This document shows positions 31,191 to 43,390 of a DNA stretch of 64,000 bases, piece by piece (the stretch's first letter is position 1; each line of letters opens with the position of its first letter). The DNA lies in contig JALMQS010000070.1 of NCBI GenBank assembly GCA_024734495.1, positions 14,255,486 through 14,319,485 on the forward strand, given 5' to 3'. The stretch comes from Forficula auricularia. Its lineage: Eukaryota > Arthropoda > Insecta > Dermaptera > Forficulidae. The notes beneath the pieces are model-generated. The model did no database searches. It worked only from the letters and a program-made list of their open reading frames with translations, and was not told the DNA's origin. Made by a program: the position numbers and the translations under genes.

Positions 31191-32129
31191 TCACCCTAAG
31201 GATTTTTTTTCTAACATACCCCCTTAAACAAACATGTCACGTCGAGCCCCGGACCCTTGCTTGGTCCTGGCCGGGACCCTCAGGTGCACATGGACCCCCC
31301 TTGTGGGGCCTTTGATCTCAACCAAATTCACAAAATCTATATTCAATCAGATTGAATTTTAGCACCTGAAGGTTTTGACAAAAAAATAGAACACGGTTTT
31401 TCAAAAATATTTGCGGTTTTCGTGTAAAATTTTTTAGGCAATTCTGAATCATTGGCCAGTTGCTACTTTTTTCAAATCTAAAAAATATTTGAACAAATCA
31501 TTGGGTTGGAATTTTCAGACTGTAAATTATTTCAACTGCAATAACTTTTTAACGATTCAAGGGCTCTGACTCTTATATACATTTTTGTTTATAATTAAAT
31601 TTCCTTTAACAAAGGTCATTATATAATAGTTGTTTATTTCAAAGGGTTAGGCCAATATGGTGAAATATATGTTTCATTTCAAATTAGATTTCTTATAGGT
31701 ACTAGGAAAAGAGAGTGAGAGACTTAGAAAAAAAAATAGATTTAACGATTTTTGGCAAATCAATTGTACTACATAAAAGCTTATTTACCTTGGACCAATA
31801 ATTTAGAAGGTAGACGAGTTTATGAAATTTATATTAATTAGTTTTTTTTTTATGAAAATAAAAATAATTTTGCAAAAATATTAGCGGTTTTCTGGTAAAG
31901 GAATATTTCTTTTAATATTCCAAAAAATTTTAACAAAATCAGTGACATCGACCGAATTTTAATTTTTTCCATTCAATAAATTAATTATTTGATCAAAGCA
32001 TTGGTCTTGAATTTTTCAGATCATATATATAAAATACAAATAACTTTTTTGTAGCTCACTCACTTTTCCTAGTATAAGAAATCAAATTTGAAATGAAACA
32101 TAGAGTTCATCATTTTTAGTCCAGTAATC
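31191..32129. other. Decayed repeats, no gene
   Basis: 31250-31310 shares a GGACCCTCAGGTGCACATGG block with 9750. 31489-31620 is a diverged copy of the 114-bp segment at 7869. 31640-31720 matches about 9480-9570 in inverted order. No coding region. Confidence 0.5.
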
Positions 32130-32400
32130 TTGTACATCCAAATCCGAGTGTACCTTTTTGTGTGTGTGATTTCTAAACCTAAGCTTATTACTAGGTTTGC
32201 TTATTTTATATCTTATATTAATTTATTTTTTAATATTCTGTTTCAGTCGAATGTGGAGAATAATCATTCCACCCTTGGACCAGATGAAAATGAATTCCTC
32301 ACCAAATTTCTTAGATTGTGAGTGTCAATTTTAATTTACTTTTTTAAATTAACCATTAGATTAAATATTCTCTAGTATAAGTAGATATAAATTAGCATGC
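32130..32400 (+). repeat. Exon-carrying composite repeat, copy 3 (truncated)
   Basis: It includes the intron-like stretch, a TTCTGTTTCAG acceptor, the exon-like segment 32247-32317 with ATG at 32251, and a GTGAGT donor at 32318. The upstream palindrome and first exon-like piece are absent. The frame is open to the donor but differs from copy 2 by indels. Confidence 0.55.
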
Positions 32401-32539
32401 TCTTTTACACTATGCGTTAGTATTAGTGAGTTGACCTCATTGTTTTAGATGTTATGATTCTAAAAGTGGCTAGCTTGCTATAACAACAAAACGAATTTTT
32501 TATATCCATTTGGGTGATTGATTTGATGAGAAATAACAG

Positions 32540-32600
32540 ATGAAATATTTCTAATTAAAAAAGACTGATGATTAAGTTCAAACCTTCGAAATTATCTACA
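32540..32600 (+). repeat. Family P fragment
   Basis: AACAGATGAAATATTTCTAA, then AGACTGATGATTAAG and CCTTCGAAATTAT, match the arm of the P-family fold-back, with a decayed hammerhead-like module. Confidence 0.55.
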
Positions 32601-32735
32601 TTTTTCTTCTTTATCTACAAATTTTCTACATTTTGAATAAAAATTTCTGAAACCTAAAATCTAATCAATTCTTATTTTTCTAAATACAAATATTTTGGCA
32701 TATTTTAACTCCCTAATGAAATAATTTTTATGATA

Positions 32736-33634
32736 TAGCCCAGTAAATAGGGAGGTTTCAGCTTACATTAATTGCGGAAAAATATATTTTTTCTAGGATC
32801 GTTTGATATGGTGTGGGTATTCCAAAACTACTTTTGCGATCTCGACCTGCTGAACAGCTTTTGTTGGCCAAAAAACCTCAAAATTTTCGGACTTTTTGCG
32901 GTTTTTAGCTTATAACTGGAAAACAGTTCACATTTTGTAAATAACCGTCCATAGTAAATTAAAGAGGATAAAATTTTGCGTCGATTAAAAAAGAAATGCA
33001 AAATTGGTGTAGTAATTCAATTTTTAATGGAATCCAAAAAACAGCCCTCGGGATCACTTTTTGAATATCCCAAAAACTCGCACTTTTTTCAATTATTTCC
33101 CATTTTGATCATGAAGAAGCAAGTTTTCGACAAAGACCACTCTATACATTTTTAAAGTAGATAAAATTTTCTACAATTGAATCAAGTTTGTAGGATGAGT
33201 GGTTTTGATTTTATGATGGAAAACCTGCAATTTTTTGCAAAAAATTGCAGTTTTTCAAAAACTTCAACCTCATTACGGCACGGGTTTACCATTATCCAAT
33301 TAAGATGAAACTTTGTTTTTGGATCTCCATTAAAATTTAAACTACTCAACCAATTTTGCATTTCTTTTTTTAATCGAGGTGAAATTTGGTCCTCTTTAAT
33401 TTACTATGGGACTGTTATTTACAAAATTATGAACTGTTTTCGAGTTATAAGTTAAAAACTGAAAAAAGTACGAAAATTTCGAGGTTTTTCGGCCGCCAAA
33501 AGTTGTCCCCACACTTTCGAGGTCACAAACTTAGATTTGGCATACTCACACCATCCAAAACGATCTAAAAAAAAATCTTTTCCGGCAATTAATGTAAGCT
33601 GAACCACTTTTTGGATCCTCTATTTACTGGGCTA
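32736..33634. repeat. Long fold-back repeat, family A copy 3
   Basis: The ends TAGCCCAGTAAATAG and CTATTTACTGGGCTA are perfect inverted repeats of 15 bp. Outer arms of about 300 bp pair (for example CATAGTAAATTAAAGAGGA and its complement). The centre shares the GACCACTCTATACATTTTTA block with copies 1 and 2. The right arm gives a 60-codon shadow frame. No gene. Confidence 0.82.
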
Positions 33635-34327
33635 ATAGGCCAAACAATGAAATTGAGAAGTGGGGTTTTTTGAAAACATTTTTCTTCTTTCAAGTTGTTA
33701 ATCTTAGTTTTATTTTCCAGAGCGAGAAATCTTCTACACACCGAAAAATCGTATCCTGTGAACGTTTCGGTTTCATCGATCATCTCTATAATGTAAGTTT
33801 ACAACTTATGTTATTTTAATTAAATTTTGGTGGATAATTTAAATTTTTTCCATTTAATCTTCTTTATTTTTTGACTGAATTTAAATATTAGACCACACAC
33901 GATTAGGTAAATGATCTAGGTACACACCAGGCATTTTGACAAAATAATTAATTTAATTTATTTTTTTACAAAATTAAAGTGACTATGGATTTAATATCCT
34001 TCAAATTTCAAAGATTGAAATTCATAAATTAAATAACATAAACACAAAAATTTAAGAAAGTATTATTATTTATTATTCTTTAGTCACTTTACACATTTGG
34101 TTCATTATCTTCAGTAATAAATAACGTCTTTTATTTTTTAAATATTCATCATCACTCAGATGATTGAAAGGACATTATTCACTACTGAAAATGATCAAGT
34201 GATGACCAAAACGGTGTAATGAATAACGAATAATAAATAATAATAATTTACTAAATTAATTCATTTGTAACTAGCTATGATCGAAATTTCATGAATATTA
34301 AATAATTATTATATTTTAAAACATGTT
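33635..34327. other. AT-rich sequence with a diverged inverted repeat
   Basis: 34061-34140 pairs imperfectly with 34165-34245 (TTCATTATCTTCAGTAATAA against its changed complement). No coding frame. Confidence 0.4.
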
Positions 34328-34484
34328 CAGAGCCAGTCTTTGGGGGCGAATGTATAGGGGCGCCAAGACCAAACTTTTTTATTACATTAATGAACTAAAC
34401 TGGAGTTATCGAAATACTCAATCCTTTCAAGGGGAGCAACGTAAAATTCGCCCAAGGGCACTAGAGGGTCTAAGAACAGCGCTG
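34328..34484. mobile_element. Possible hAT-type MITE
   Basis: CAGAGCCAGTCTTTG at the left and CTAAGAACAGCGCTG at the right are imperfect inverted ends. The inner GCCCAAGGGCACTAGAGGGT has the look of hAT termini. The 8-bp flanks do not match, so the call is tentative. Confidence 0.35.
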
Positions 34485-34556
34485 ACTTTGCTTATTAATA
34501 TAAGTATTTTTGTAGGCCTTAATACTTCGATTTCACTTATTTGTTATTTTTTAAGC

Positions 34557-34825
34557 GTTGAAATTTTGTTTAAATCACACATAATTAATTGTAATTATTT
34601 ATTGAACACCAACAAATAATACAATATAACTACGACGTTTCGATAGACTTATTCTCCCATCGTTCTCATGAATGAGCACCCACACAGATTTTGGATCGAA
34701 GTGAGTGCTCATATTTGAAAACGATTGCAAAATAAGTATATCGAACGTCGTAGTTTTATTGTATTATTTGTTCGTGTTCAGTAAATAATTAAATTAATTA
34801 TGTGTGATTTAAACAAATTTTCAAC
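34557..34825. repeat. Fold-back element with GAAACGTC motif
   Basis: Arms begin GTTGAAATTTTGTTTAAATC and end with its near complement. They pair for about 110 bp, with CTACGACGTTTCGATAGACT on the left opposite a sequence containing ATATCGAACGTCGTAG on the right. The tip lies near 34695. The left arm keeps GAAACGTC; the right has lost one A. Confidence 0.75.
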
Positions 34826-34892
34826 CCTTGTAAATTAAATCACAAAAATACAAGCTTTAACAACTACCTACCAATCTATTTATTATTTTTTA

Positions 34893-35693
34893 CTTTACCA
34901 TACAGAGCATGGTCAAGTATTGTAATTGTGCATGAAAAAAGGGGTTTTTTCTTTTTTTTTTTTTTGAAATATCTCAAAAACGGCTGAAACTATTTTGATT
35001 AAAAAAATTGGGCGAATCCATGGCATTTCGGTCTAGAAAAAAACCCTAATAAGTGAACATCGAAAAAATTATATTTTTCAAGATAATAATTGTTTTGTCA
35101 AAATGTCTGTTAGTCTGTTCGTCTGTTAGTCTGTGCGTTATCAAATCTTTGTGGACGAGCTAACTCAAAAACTAGTATGAATATCAAATCCAAACTTCAG
35201 ATGTAGTTTTGGTGCACTGAGATTAAGAGCTGATTAGATTTTGGTCCATATCGACCCACAATTAAGGGGGTGAGGTAAAATTAAAATTTTTCAAACTTAA
35301 AAAACAAGAAAAATTAAATATACTATAAAATGAACATATAATAACAAAAATATTTTTTTTTCTGGGTCCAAAATTAGGGGAGCGGGTCAAAAGATAAAAA
35401 TCTAGGCCATTTGAGCAAACTCAACCAAATTTTGTATACATAATCAGTGGGGCCCCAGAAGACTAAAAGTGCAAAAACTAACCGCCCAGAATGATGTAGG
35501 GTCAAAAAATGAAAATCTTGGCCCTTGTACCAAACTCAACCAAATTTTGTATACATAATCAGTGGGGCCCCAGTAGTCTAAAAATGCAAAAACTAACTCC
35601 CCCTATATGGTTATAAATAATTTTATTAAATATTAAAGAGAGGGACAAAGGTGTATGGTAAAGTCAAGTGGATGGCCACATCAGAACGTGCCA
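34893..35693 (+). repeat. T-family repeat, most complete plus-strand copy
   Basis: It runs from CTTTACCATACAGAGCATGG to GTATGGTAAAGTCAAGTGGA and then the conserved GGCCACATCAGAAC. The body has two blocks with TTTGTATACATAATCAGTGG. There is no insertion, so this is the reference copy for the family in this window. No open frame of interest. Confidence 0.75.
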
Positions 35694-36719
35694 ATTTATA
35701 TTATTTGTTATTTTTTTGTTATCAAAATAGTTTTAGTAGTTATTTGAGATATTTTGAAAATGAAAATATATTGGATGGATACCTTATTATTAAAAATAAT
35801 TTTAAATTTAATTTGATTATTTAACTATATTAATCAAAAAATAAAATCTAATTAATCTCTTTCAATTAGCTTTCAACATCGGCCCTTCTACCACCTTCGG
35901 CGAGGTCTACTATACTAACCAGCATCTTGTCTTCACTTCGAGATCTGCGCTTCTCTTCCTCAAATGCATCCACCATTCTGGACTTCAAAACGCAAGTACA
36001 CATGCATTGGCGCGAATTCGTTCTGGGGTGTCAATTTCAAAATTTAATCCAAAAGAATCAATTTCGGACTTTTTTATATCTTTTTTCAATTTAGTTAATT
36101 TTAGTTTAGCTATAGAAACATTTAGGTTGTCTTTCTCTTTCAGCATTTCTACCTTAACAACTTAGCTCTAGTAGACTTGTTATCATTTTACAATTTGATA
36201 GTATGATATTTTTCTGCAGTAGTAGTAAATAATCGTTAAAAAATTAAATAAAAGATTTTTTGAATGGATTTGAATAGTTAATTAAAAATGAATATTTACA
36301 TTTACATCAAAATTAAAAATTTTTATAAATTAAAAAACAAAATATAAATTTTATTTCAATATTCTTAACTAATATTATTTCTCTTCACAGGTATAAAATG
36401 TAAAATAAAAACTAATAAAAAACAACAAAACTCTCCTTTATTTTTAATATTGAAATAAAATTATATTTTTCTATTGAAATTTTAATTCACAAGTAGAAGA
36501 AAAAAAAATTAAATTGGTGTTTTAGAATGGAATAATTTTTGCCTAAATTTATATAGAATGTATTTAAGTTTTAATATTCACCCCTATTTACTTCTAAATA
36601 AAAACAACCCTTCCTCCTTTGAATATTAAAATGAAATACAATTCTCTTTTCAAAATTGACAAATTCTCTTTTTGAGAATTTAATAGATAGAGATGAAAAT
36701 AGGATTTTCAGATCCCATC
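35694..36719. other. AT-rich sequence with one less AT-rich, exon-like patch
   Basis: On the minus strand 36027-35863 reads open for about 50 codons to a TAA, ending with SEDKMLVSIVDLAEGG. It follows a CACCCCAG that could be an acceptor. The length is within chance and I recognise no domain. The rest of the interval is low-complexity A/T. Confidence 0.3.
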
Positions 36720-37719
36720 ATCATTTAGGTTCTCCGAGGCTCTCCGAGTGTGAGGATTGGTTGTTCTTCGCTTCACAAAGTAAGAGTGATTAGGGCTCGT
36801 TGTTAGAATGTCTCAGTTGTTGCATTTAATGTGTTATAGATATTTACTTTCAGAGACGCAGCCCTCCACCACCGTGGGATTCATCATCAACTTGGTACCT
36901 TAGCTATTCAGATGATTAGGGCTGAGATGTGCGTATTTGTCCCGGATTTAAGGGACTCTCTTTCGGTCCGTCTTATCGAAAATATTCTAAAAAGACACGT
37001 ACATCTCTTACATAGTAGACTACTAGTTATTGCTTGTTAAATTCATACATATAGAGTCAAGGAACATGGGGGATGCGCCAATGCCAACGATTGAAAACAA
37101 AAATATCAAAAACATATAATACAACAAAAACAAAAAACAAAATAATTAAATAAATAAAAATACATCCAAATATATTTAAGACACCCCTGACAGACCAATT
37201 CAACGTTTTGATTTCTCAGAGCAACTAACAAATCTCCACATATAAATTAAACAAAATTAAAGATAATAATAATACTAGATAGATACTACATACTAGTAAA
37301 TGAGAAGCAAAAATAATTAAATAAAATTTAAAAAATTTTCTACCTTTTACATATTAATCATTTTTTTTCAATCGAAAATAATAAAAATAAATAGCTGCAT
37401 ATTTATTAAAAATTAAAATTTTTACATTCCAAAATTGGTCAATAATTTCAAATTAAAATTTAAAACTTTTTATTAATTATGTTTTAAAAACTCAAATGTG
37501 AAAAAAATTCTTGCCTTTCAAATATTATTAAAAATTAAATATAAAATATAATAATATGTGGATATATAGGTATATGTAATATGTATATATAAAGTAATAC
37601 TATAAATTTTTCATAATTAATTAAAAAATGTAAATATTAAATTTTAAATAATAAATTATTATAATAAAGTAAATATTCACTATTTATTAAATACTAACGA
37701 AATAATTGCTTTGAGGATT
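36720..37719. other. Unassigned; moderate GC then very AT-rich
   Basis: 36720-37070 is less AT-rich and includes TTTACTTTCAGAGACGCAGC, an acceptor-like site, without a supporting frame. 37080-37720 is A-rich low-complexity sequence. Confidence 0.4.
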
Positions 37720-38560
37720 CATTATCGCTTGGATTGAAGTCTGTCGCCCGGAGCCTGCAGGCTTTCCTCGTGGGTCCATTAGAGGAGAGATCATGCTCAG
37801 TGTTTTCCATCTTGGGCCTCTGCTGGGCTGGACACTTATGATCATTTAGATTTTAAGTTTATCTCTCAGGTTGCCCTCTAATATAATCTTAGCTAGTTCG
37901 CTCTGGTTAGGTCCTTATTGGTGCATGTGTTAGCTGTAGAGTCCAGCAGAGAGCTAATATCGAAGTTGCTGTCTTGTTCTCGCCACGAACGAACCACGAG
38001 GGGAGTCGGCCAGACCGGAATCATCGGTTGAGGTCCAGGTCTCCTCTAATCTTAAGATGCGATGCGATTTCGGGAGATCAATTTAATCTCATACAATATA
38101 GTCAGTGAACAAGGGTTCGATGCTAGATTTTGCCCGGTGAATGACTCCAGGAGGAGTGCCTCTTATTTCCGGATCTGCCCGGAACACGTGTGTAGACTTC
38201 AGGAAATTTTTGGGCGATGACTGACAGAAAGATCCTCTACCTTTGTAAACTTTTTTGTACATCTCTCTGACTGTCATTGCTGTTGCGCTTTCGGATTTAG
38301 GGACGGAATATCCAGCCAGACAAACAACAAAAGATCATAAGATCGTCTACTGTGGGTATTCCCCGAAGAGGTTCTCCTGTTGCTAGGGACTATGCGATGC
38401 GTGCCCCTTTCCCTTTCGACTCTTATACCTACAGAGGTACAGGCTAGGCAGGATCTCTTTCAGGAGCCCTGGGCTTATTTACTGGGGTCTAAAGAATCGA
38501 ACTTCTTCTTCATTGGCCGGGTCTCGCGGTGCGCGGTTTCCGTTTTTAAATTGAAATTAT
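37720..38560. other. GC-richer block of unknown nature
   Basis: This block contrasts with its flanks. The minus strand has a 62-codon frame at 38277-38089 (MTVREMYKKVYKGRGSF at the start) and several neighbouring open pieces in other frames, as a decayed coding sequence would. I recognise no domain, RNA gene or terminal repeats. Confidence 0.35.
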
Positions 38561-39867
38561 GAGAATTTCATTTGAGACGATTGACCCTTGGATCTTATTT
38601 GAGAACAAATCCAAACCAGATTTCTTTGTGATCAAATGATGAGATATTTGATTCAAAGAAATTATGCCATTTGGATTTAAAATCAGAGGCAGAAATTTCC
38701 TTTTTATTATAAAAAAAAAAAAAAAAAAATCAATAAATGCCTCGTTTATTTGTTCTTCTATTTCCATAGACGATTTCTGTGGAAATAGAAGTTTGTACTA
38801 ATCTTCTGATTTTGAGTTGCCTTAGATTTCCACTTCTTTCACCTGCATCACGCTAGTACGGTTCAACCTGCCATTGTCAGTGACTTGATGATTCACTAGG
38901 TAAGTTGTGGTTTTTGTTGTTTGTATTAAAAGCAAATAGGTTTCGAATATATGATTTTTGCCTCTAAAGAAGAATTGAATAATCTAATTATAAATATTTC
39001 TTTTGGTCCTTAGTCAAAAAGTTTACATTTTCTCAAAACCTTTTGTCTTTTCTTTCTATTTCTAAAGTTAAATAGGAAAACTCTTTCTTTGCAAATGATT
39101 AAAAAGATCATATCTACTACCTAAGGTCTTTTCTAACTTAAGCTGGCTTTACACCGGAAAAATAGCCAAACATGTGATGATATGAATGAAAGAAAATATT
39201 CTTTAAAGCGTGAATGTATCCTCTCAGGACGAAAAACATACTTTATCCCATAAATACCGCTTCCAATTGCTGGGATTTTCCCCGGTTTTCTGGAATTTTT
39301 TCCATGTGCATGAATTGCGTCTGCAATTCAACTTTTCGGAGAAAAAATGTGAATTTTCATTTGTTTTTAATGTAAAGAAACATAAACAATTACTAGCAAA
39401 ACTAAGGTGTTTTTATGTCCAATCTAAAATCATAGCGATTATACAAATAATTTCGTCCCAAAAGATAGCAAATATTTTAAAAATATATGGTATTTTGAAG
39501 CTTAAAAAAAATAAATTTAGTTTAAATAAAAAACTAAATATAAAATCGTAGCAAAATCTCTAGAATTGGACAAAGTCAAAAGTTTTTGCCATCTCTAACA
39601 TCAAAAATAAAAATAAAAATTGTGTACTCGGGTCGCATAAAAAAAGTAAGCGTATCGAGTAAAAATATTTTATAATAACATTGATATAAGGAAAAATATT
39701 TAATTGCATATCTTTTATGAGAGAAATCTGACGGCACAGTAGTGTAATAGTTACAGGGCTCATTTAATTAACTATTTCAATTATATTATTATTGGTGTAG
39801 AATTATTATTATATATATTATTATTTCAATTATATTTTGATATTCCTTTTTCTTCCTTTTTTTTATA
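38561..39867. other. Unassigned AT-rich sequence
   Basis: An A19 run lies at 38711-38729. The 113-codon frame at 39210-39551 is lysine- and leucine-rich, AT-driven and unrecognised. No gene called. Confidence 0.4.
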
Positions 39868-40664
39868 ATCAAAGCGCACAGCGTGCGAAGGCCAAGTTCG
39901 AGCATTAGCTTGGCCGTACACGCAGTACGCTGTTTACACGAACCATTTTGGGCCATTTTCAGACCCCCTGCAGCTCGGAACCCATTTGAGATGCAGAGCT
40001 GAAATTATACACATGTAATTATGTAATCCATCTTGAGGAGAGTACCAAATTTCAATAATATAGGTTAAATGGATTCTGCGATATGGACCTGAGTATATAG
40101 CTAATTTTGGCACTCACTCACTAACTGACAGGTCATCAAAACCTATAGGGTACTTCCAAACATTCCAGCATCATAAAATTTCTCCTTCTAGTAGAGTTTG
40201 GGACACAAACAAAGGAAAATTCAAAAAATCCAAACTTTCTATTTTTCAACCCCTTCAAAATGGGGGAGGTCAAAAATGACAATTCTAGCCTGTTGGACCA
40301 AACTGAACCAAAATTTGTATACATATTCTGTGGGTCCCCAGAAGGCTAGAAATGCAACCACTAAGCACCCAAAATAGAGGAGAGGGTCAAAAATAAAAAT
40401 TCTAGCACTTTGGACCAACGGGCTTCTTCATAGCTTACAAAAAGAAGAGAAATCTCAACCAAAACATTATGTGAAAAAACAGGCCAAGTTCGAAAAAGTA
40501 GTGAAATCTAGTGTTCAGTCAAGTTAAATTCGCCAAGAATAGTTAAGTTGAGAAAATAGTAATCTCTCAATTATTCTTGGCGAATTTAACTTGGCCGCAC
40601 ACTAGATTTCACTACTTTTTCGAACTTGGCCTGTTTTTCCACAGAATGTTTTGGTTGAGATTAG
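39868..40664 (+). repeat. S-family repeat, copy 1
   Basis: It starts ATCAAAGCGCACAGCGTGCG, where GGCCAAG and CTTGGCC form a small hairpin (39890-39930). It ends with a large hairpin at 40451-40664. The middle contains a conserved CATGTAATTATGTAATCCAT and CACTCACTCAC. Copies: 43670-44194 (minus) and 47362-48233. No coding frame. Confidence 0.8.
40451..40664. repeat. Terminal hairpin of S-family copy 1
   Basis: Arms of about 100 bp pair with few mismatches: GGCCAAGTTCGAAAAAGTAG on the left against its complement on the right. The loop is AGTTGAGAAAATAGTAATCT-like. A transcript would be long double-stranded RNA. Confidence 0.8.
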
Positions 40665-41463
40665 TTTTACAAGTAAATCAAAAACAAAATCGTGTAACCC
40701 AAATTAGGTAACAGAGAACATGAATAATAAAAGAAATTGCAATAATGATCTATTTTCTGGTATGCTTGGATCTTGCCGGTATATATTTCATAACAGTGGG
40801 TGAAAAAAGCGTGAATTTTCTTGAGAATTTTACGATTTTAATATTTACCCATTGACAGTGTTGCTAATAGAGCTTCACTAGTCACTACACTACGCTATGG
40901 ATTAAGTAAAAATATATTTTTACTCTCTTCGTCTGGCTGCATGTCGGACGGTCGTAGAATTAAATTAACTAAAAAATAAAAAAACTGTGCTTGTTAAAAT
41001 GTCTCAGACTTAGATAAAAATCATTTTCAACCATTATTTGTTTTTGTTTGTCTGTCTCTATGTCTGTATATCTATGTGGGTGTAGGTGTCTGTCTGGATT
41101 TCAATACACACTATAACTCAAGAACAGAGAGTTATAGAAAGTTCATTTTTGCATCAAAATATTGGTATTTTCAATGTAGAGGACTATTAATTGTTGGGCT
41201 CTATCTTAAGGACTTCAAGTTCAAAATGCAATAATCATAATTTTTTCACTGATTTTTATGACATTTCAAGCCCATATAGTAATATATGTATAAAAGAGAA
41301 TACTTTTTCCTTCATTTTCCAAGAGTATCACTTATTGATTTGGAATGTTTTTTAATTTGGGCCATCAATTATGATAAATTTTCTTTTTTAATTGCGAGTT
41401 AGTCTCTTAAGATTTAGAAGCTCAAAATTATGAAGTACATCAGCTATGAATTACTCACAAGAC
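40665..41463. other. Unassigned sequence
   Basis: No gene or repeat match recognised. Confidence 0.4.
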
Positions 41464-42024
41464 GTAAGGACTTCTTGAAAAAGAAACTGCGCCCCTTTAA
41501 CTTTCGCCTATGGCACGTGCCCAATTTGCCACAAAGGTGTAGATTTAGAGAGGTACAAGGGGTCATAACTCCCCCATGACTCTGGAAATGAATCTGACTT
41601 AAATAATTTCTATAAAATATACAGTATTTTTTTAATGAGAATTATTTTCTTTTTGAGATTTTATATGTAAAGAAGATCGTATTTAATGAAATGAAAACCG
41701 GAGTATTAAATTTACTAATTAATTCTTCAATTTTTATTTGCTTATCCTTATGTTTATATGTTAAATGTTTGAAACAAGGAAAAAAGTAATTTTCAAGCAT
41801 GATTTGTTTCTGCTTATCAATATAATTCAAGGAGGAAGGGTGTAGAAAGTTCATGCTGGGGTTGAATGTTTGTAATTCCAAAATAAAGAAGCGTTTAGAT
41901 TTTAATTGATTCATGGAGAGTTAAGACCCCTTGAACCTCTCAATATCTATACATTTGCGGCAGGCTGGTCACGTGCCATAGGCGAAAGTTAAGAGGTGCA
42001 GTTTCTTTTTCAAGAAGTCCTTAC
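41464..42024. repeat. Fold-back element, 561 bp
   Basis: 41464-41580 pairs with 41920-42024: GTAAGGACTTCTTGAAAAAG at the left and its complement at the right. GCCTATGGCACGTG is shared by both. The 340-bp middle has no inverted partner. A minus-strand 90-codon frame at 41642-41914 lies in it but is AT-driven and unrecognised. Confidence 0.75.
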
Positions 42025-43252
42025 TGAAAAGTACGGAATATCAGAAAGAAATTGTTATATAGTGAGTTCTTTAATGGTTTTTGGTAATGAGTTGAAATAT
42101 GGCTGAAAATCTTGTATTAATAACCGGCACCTTGTAAAGATTCAGCTCTCTAGCTCAAACCGTTTACTGGCAAATATTTCATATCACCAAAATCTTTAAA
42201 AACTTTTCTCTATTTCTTCTTATTTTTATTTTCACATATTTAAAAGATTATAGAAGTTGAATGATAAATAATAAGTTTTGAGTTTTCAATAAAAATATGC
42301 GTTTTCATGTTATTTTCGAACTTTCTACTCTACATATTATTATTAGTTAAGAATAATTTTAAATATAATTTATTTATTAATCATATGATGATTTCATTAT
42401 GTTTCTCTTTTATTATCATAGGTTCTTCAATGCTCTACACTGCTAGGCACACTTATTACTTTTTAGATGAAGACTGATTCAAAACAAACTATCCCAAGGT
42501 AATAATTTTTATTTTAAAATATATAATGTTTTGTATCTTGGACTATATAATAAGTTGATTCATTCTGCAAGGTTTTATACAATCTGACATACGTATAAAA
42601 GCGTATACATATTAACATAATAAATTGCACCTTTCAATCTTAAATAGTTCAACAACGAAAAAATTGCCAAATTTTACAGAAAGCGTCTTCCATGCCCTTT
42701 AATTTTTTTTTAAATTTTTATATTTTCCTCTAATTCAATTCTTTTCTGAAAATCAAAATACTTTAATGTTGCATTTACAAGCAAATTTATTTGCTTATAT
42801 AAATTATATTATACTAACATATAATTTCGATACTACTTTATAAAAGCACGGAAATTAAAATGTCTTTTTTGATAGATTGATCTTTCATGGATAACAATCA
42901 ACTTGTCCCATATCATTTAACTGACATTTGTATTTTATTTAATGAGAAAAATAAAGCACAAAACAAGTGTATTAACACTCTAAACATTGTATGTTTTGTA
43001 AAACTGTTGATATTTTATACTAAAGTAATTATTCTTACTTTTGAGATGTCAAGGAAGGGGAAGAAAAAAATAGAAAAATCCTAAAGTGGTTATATTACTT
43101 CCTTGATCAAAAAGTTTCAGGAATTTATTCAGAAAATCAAAAATGTTTATTAATCAAAATCGATATTGTCTCTTGTATGTTTATTTTAAAATTAATAAGT
43201 ATAAAACTAAAGATTTGAACATCTTTTTTTTTGAAAATAGTTGGAAAGTTTT
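42025..43252. other. Unassigned AT-rich sequence
   Basis: No coding region, RNA gene or repeat partner seen. Confidence 0.4.
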
Positions 43253-43390
43253 TAAGAGAGAAAGAATTTAATTTTTAGGACAAAATCTAGGATTTTAGTA
43301 GAAATATTTTTATATTGCGATATCAGAAGGGATTCATTTACCTACTGAAATACTAGATTTTGTCCTAAAAATTAAATTCTTTCTCTCTTA
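43253..43390. repeat. 138-bp hairpin with perfect 37-bp arms
   Basis: TAAGAGAGAAAGAATTTAAT starts the left arm and the exact complement ends the right arm. The central 64 bases are unpaired except for a partial ATTTCAGTA/TAGTAGAAAT match. No flanking duplication seen. Confidence 0.78.

Noticed and set aside
34323..34619. 98-codon plus-strand frame
   Set aside because: It crosses a possible MITE and a fold-back arm; its second half is AT-driven hydrophobic sequence.
39210..39551. 113-codon lysine-rich frame
   Set aside because: Codon content follows the AT-rich composition, with no domain or neighbour support.
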